NCBI GenBank assembly: GCA_013204495.1
Contig: JABMNQ010000114.1
Location: forward strand, 1 to 9,040
Source: Candidatus Pelagibacter sp.
GTDB lineage: Bacteria; Pseudomonadota; Alphaproteobacteria; Pelagibacterales; Pelagibacteraceae
Direction of reading: 5' to 3'
DNA length: 9,040 nt
A program made the position numbers and the translations under genes. Under the pieces are notes generated by a model that saw only the letters and a program-made list of their open reading frames with translations, searched no databases and was not told the DNA's origin. Shown in pieces: positions 6,895 through 9,040 of this stretch (position 1 is its first letter; every line of letters begins with the position of its first letter).

Positions 6895-7957
6895 TGAGCT
6901 TTATTATAGAGGTGAAATTTATTATTGATAATATAATTAAGGGTAAAAAAATTGAAAGAACTAAAGGAATTTTTTCATTGGTACCCAAAACATTTGAAAA
7001 ATAGTTTACATAATAAATGATAACTGACAAGAAGATGCCAAGCGTTATCTTAAAAAAAGAATTTTTTTGGTAGTCAATGTTGAACATTAGAATTGCCCCA
7101 AATATAGATATTAAAGTTAAATATATAGGATAGGAGGCTATAATATATAAATGAGAGTCGATATCAATTACAGAGTAATTTAAAGCAATATAATCTTTTC
7201 TTAAATTGAATAGCTTTAGCATTGTAAGTGAAGAAAGATTCGAAAATAAACTATTTATTTTTTTTAAATCAAAATTAGACTGTAGATCCATTTGATTTAC
7301 CAATTCACTTTCACCATTTTTTAAAATTAAAGCATTAAATAATATCCATTTATTTAATGAAATATCAATTTTATTACTTTGTATAATTTTTAAAATTTCA
7401 AATTTATTATTAAATTGAGTTACAGTGACATCTAATAAAAATTGATTATCAACCTTATTGGCGTTAATTATATTTATATTTCCATCTATTTCATCTTTAA
7501 TCCATAGACCATTCTCTGTAATTACAGCTAAATATCTATTGTCTTCTGAATATTGGTTTTTAATTAATAAATATGATTTTTTTAAAATAGCAGAAGTATT
7601 ATAAAAAATAATAACAAGAATAAGACCTACAATAAAAGTATATAGGCTAATAATTTTAATTATCATTAAATTATCTAAACCTGTGTATTTAAAGATTTCT
7701 AATTCCTTATTATCAATAAGGCTGATAAAAAAAACTTGTGTTGATAATAAAAAAATAAAAGGAAGTATTTCAAATAAAATTGAAGGTGTGTTTAAAAATG
7801 ATAAAAAAATAAGGTAGAAAAAATTAAGATTTATATTTTTAAAAAATTCTACTTGTTCTAGAATATTTGTAATAAGTACTACTAAAAAAAAGATAGAAAA
7901 AATTTTAAAAAATGAAACATTAAATAAATTGATTAAGAATTTTATATAGGTTTTCAT
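6884..7957 (-). CDS. lptG: LptG, LPS export ABC permease subunit
   Basis: A 357-residue YjgP/YjgQ-family permease of normal length. With LptF and two LptB ATPases it extracts LPS from the outer leaflet of the inner membrane and hands it to the LptC/A bridge. Three membrane segments come first (about 15-35, 55-80 and 98-120), then a periplasmic beta-jellyroll (about 125-260), then three more segments (about 268-292, 300-320 and 329-350). The cytoplasmic coupling helix that contacts LptB is recognisable after the second segment as KELEIFKYTGLDNL (84-97). NGLWIKDE (149-156) is the family signature at the start of the jellyroll. I call it LptG rather than LptF from its second position, the LWIKD motif and the paired upstream gene that is clearly LptF-like. 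The ATG overlaps the lptF TGA by four bases (ATGA), and its end overlaps lptD by 11. Confidence 0.93.
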   Translation of the reverse strand: MKTYIKFLINLFNVSFFKIFSIFFLVVLITNILEQVEFFKNINLNFFYLIFLSFLNTPSILFEILPFIFLLSTQVFFISLIDNKELEIFKYTGLDNLMIIKIISLYTFIVGLILVIIFYNTSAILKKSYLLIKNQYSEDNRYLAVITENGLWIKDEIDGNINIINANKVDNQFLLDVTVTQFNNKFEILKIIQSNKIDISLNKWILFNALILKNGESELVNQMDLQSNFDLKKINSLFSNLSSLTMLKLFNLRKDYIALNYSVIDIDSHLYIIASYPIYLTLISIFGAILMFNIDYQKNSFFKITLGIFLSVIIYYVNYFSNVLGTNEKIPLVLSIFLPLIILSIINFTSIIKLNEK

Positions 7958-9040
7958 TTTCTATTAACTTTCAAATTTTGTAAAAAATAAAAATATATTA
8001 TAATTACCAAAAAAATTGGCAAAGCAGATACAGATAAATTTTTTAATAAATTAGTAGACATAAATTTTGAAGAGCTTTCTAAAAAAATAATAAATAAAAA
8101 CCCAAGAAAATAAATTTTATATTTGTAGCTTTTAAAAGTATGATCATTTTTTGATCTTAATATTAGTAGAAGTGATAAGGTAATAAGAAAAGTTATATAC
8201 ATAGGTTTTATTAATCTTGAATACAGTTCTTCATATATATTTTTTAAATTTTCAGGCATACAATTATTAATATTTTTAATTTCAGCATTATCAAAATTTA
8301 TTTTTTTACCACCTAGAACCAATAAGCACCTCACAAGCTCTGTGGTAGCTGTTTCTTGTATTTTTTGATGAGTTGTAGTGGTTGATGAAAACTTTGAAAT
8401 ATTAAAATCTGTTTTATCAAATGTAAATTTAGAAATTTTTCCATTAATATTGTTAATCGTTGTACCATCATGCAGAACAAGTATCTTTTTATCCCCACTG
8501 ATCTCAAAGATGCCTTTCTTTGCAAATATTGTTTGTGAATTAGCAGAATCTGACTTATCATTTAAAAATATATTTTCTAGATCCCCATTTTTATTTTTGT
8601 TATCATAATAAATTGTTAAATTTTTAACAACACCGATAAATTTTTTTGGTTTTAATATGCTTTCAAAAAAATCTAGATCAGACATACGTATAAACGACCT
8701 TGCTTTATCTTGTGTATAAGGAGCAATGAAAGCGCCTAATAGTAAACTTAAAAATACAAATATTAATGAAAATTTTATAAAAAAATTAATAAAATGGATT
8801 TTCTTTATTCCAAAATTCCAAAATATAACTAATTCATTTTTTTCCTCATATTTCAGTAAGATGTAAGAAAAAGCTAAAAAAACTGCAAAAGGATAAATTC
8901 TACTAAATATTTTTGGAAAACTAAGTAGCGTGTAGTTGAAGTAAACTAAAAAACCATGCCCATCTTCAATAACAAGATCTAAATAATTTACTGCCTGTAA
9001 AACCCAAATAATTATACTGATAGTAAATAGGGTTAAAAAG
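7954..9040 (-). CDS. lptF: LptF, LPS export ABC permease subunit, 5' end outside window
   Basis: The frame stays open from the TGA at 7954-7956 to the window edge, giving 361 visible residues; probably only the first 15-20 are missing. The first in-frame ATG, at 8685, is residue 119 of the visible protein and is not the start: the 118 residues before it are typical LptF. They comprise a first membrane segment leading into WVLQAVNYLDLVIEDG (12-27), the second segment (about 38-62), the LptB coupling helix EEKNELVIFWNFGIKK (65-80), a third segment (about 84-106) and APYTQDKARS (106-115). A periplasmic jellyroll and three C-terminal membrane segments follow. LptF pairs with LptG in the LptB2FG transporter that lifts LPS out of the inner membrane. 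It is the most upstream visible gene of the lptF-lptG-lptD-surA-pdxA-rsmA unit, whose promoter must lie beyond base 9040. Its stop overlaps the lptG ATG by four bases. Confidence 0.93.
   Translation of the reverse strand, partial: FLTLFTISIIIWVLQAVNYLDLVIEDGHGFLVYFNYTLLSFPKIFSRIYPFAVFLAFSYILLKYEEKNELVIFWNFGIKKIHFINFFIKFSLIFVFLSLLLGAFIAPYTQDKARSFIRMSDLDFFESILKPKKFIGVVKNLTIYYDNKNKNGDLENIFLNDKSDSANSQTIFAKKGIFEISGDKKILVLHDGTTINNINGKISKFTFDKTDFNISKFSSTTTTHQKIQETATTELVRCLLVLGGKKINFDNAEIKNINNCMPENLKNIYEELYSRLIKPMYITFLITLSLLLILRSKNDHTFKSYKYKIYFLGFLFIIFLESSSKFMSTNLLKNLSVSALPIFLVIIIYFYFLQNLKVNRK

Noticed and set aside
6903..6931. On the - strand, TATAAT (6908-6903) with TTATCA 17 bases upstream (6931-6926), just before lptD, considered as an internal promoter.
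   Set aside because: It lies within the lptG coding end, matches the -35 only four of six, would give an almost leaderless lptD mRNA, and such matches are frequent at this base composition.
8331..8608. Small overlapping frames on both strands within the lptF jellyroll region (8331-8561 on -, 8378-8608 on +).
   Set aside because: They lie inside the continuous lptF frame and show no motif or ribosome binding site of their own.
8683..8685. ATG at 8685 as the start of a shorter lptF.
   Set aside because: The frame continues upstream to the window edge and encodes the first three membrane segments and the LptB coupling helix of LptF.

Overview
The window is a densely packed stretch of an AT-rich (roughly three quarters A+T by eye) alphaproteobacterial chromosome. 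The most likely source is a SAR11/Pelagibacterales-type marine bacterium. The basis is the base composition, the near absence of spacers, the Lys/Asn/Ile-rich proteins, and the gene order fabD-fabG-acpP...gmk facing rsmA-pdxA-surA-lptD-lptG-lptF, which is an alphaproteobacterial arrangement. The assignment rests on remembered synteny and motifs, not on a search.

Left arm, + strand, 1-1785: the last 41 residues of FabD (malonyl-CoA:ACP transacylase), complete FabG (3-oxoacyl-ACP reductase), complete acyl carrier protein, then guanylate kinase. The first three belong to type II fatty acid synthesis: FabD loads malonate onto ACP and FabG reduces the 3-oxoacyl-ACP. The only spacer of note (857-904) precedes acpP. 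It holds the acpP ribosome binding site inside a possible hairpin, and a weak promoter candidate.

Right arm, - strand, 9040-1774: lptF (5' end beyond the window), lptG, lptD, surA, pdxA and rsmA (ksgA), joined by overlaps or gaps of no more than 5 bases, so almost certainly one transcript read right to left. LptF and LptG are the membrane subunits of the LptBFG lipopolysaccharide extractor. LptD is the outer-membrane LPS translocon, and SurA is the periplasmic chaperone family known to help LptD and other outer-membrane proteins fold. PdxA (vitamin B6 synthesis) and RsmA (16S rRNA dimethylation) follow, as they also do in the E. coli lptD-surA-pdxA-rsmA operon.

The two arms converge, and gmk and rsmA overlap tail to tail by 12 bases.

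I see no mobile element, CRISPR array, tRNA, rRNA or phage gene, and no gene-free stretch above 50 bases. I do not see an undescribed multi-gene system. The points worth checking are: fabF, mltG and yicC, expected in many alphaproteobacteria between acpP and gmk, are not there; PdxA has altered motifs; SurA lacks both parvulin histidines; and several gene junctions are unusual.
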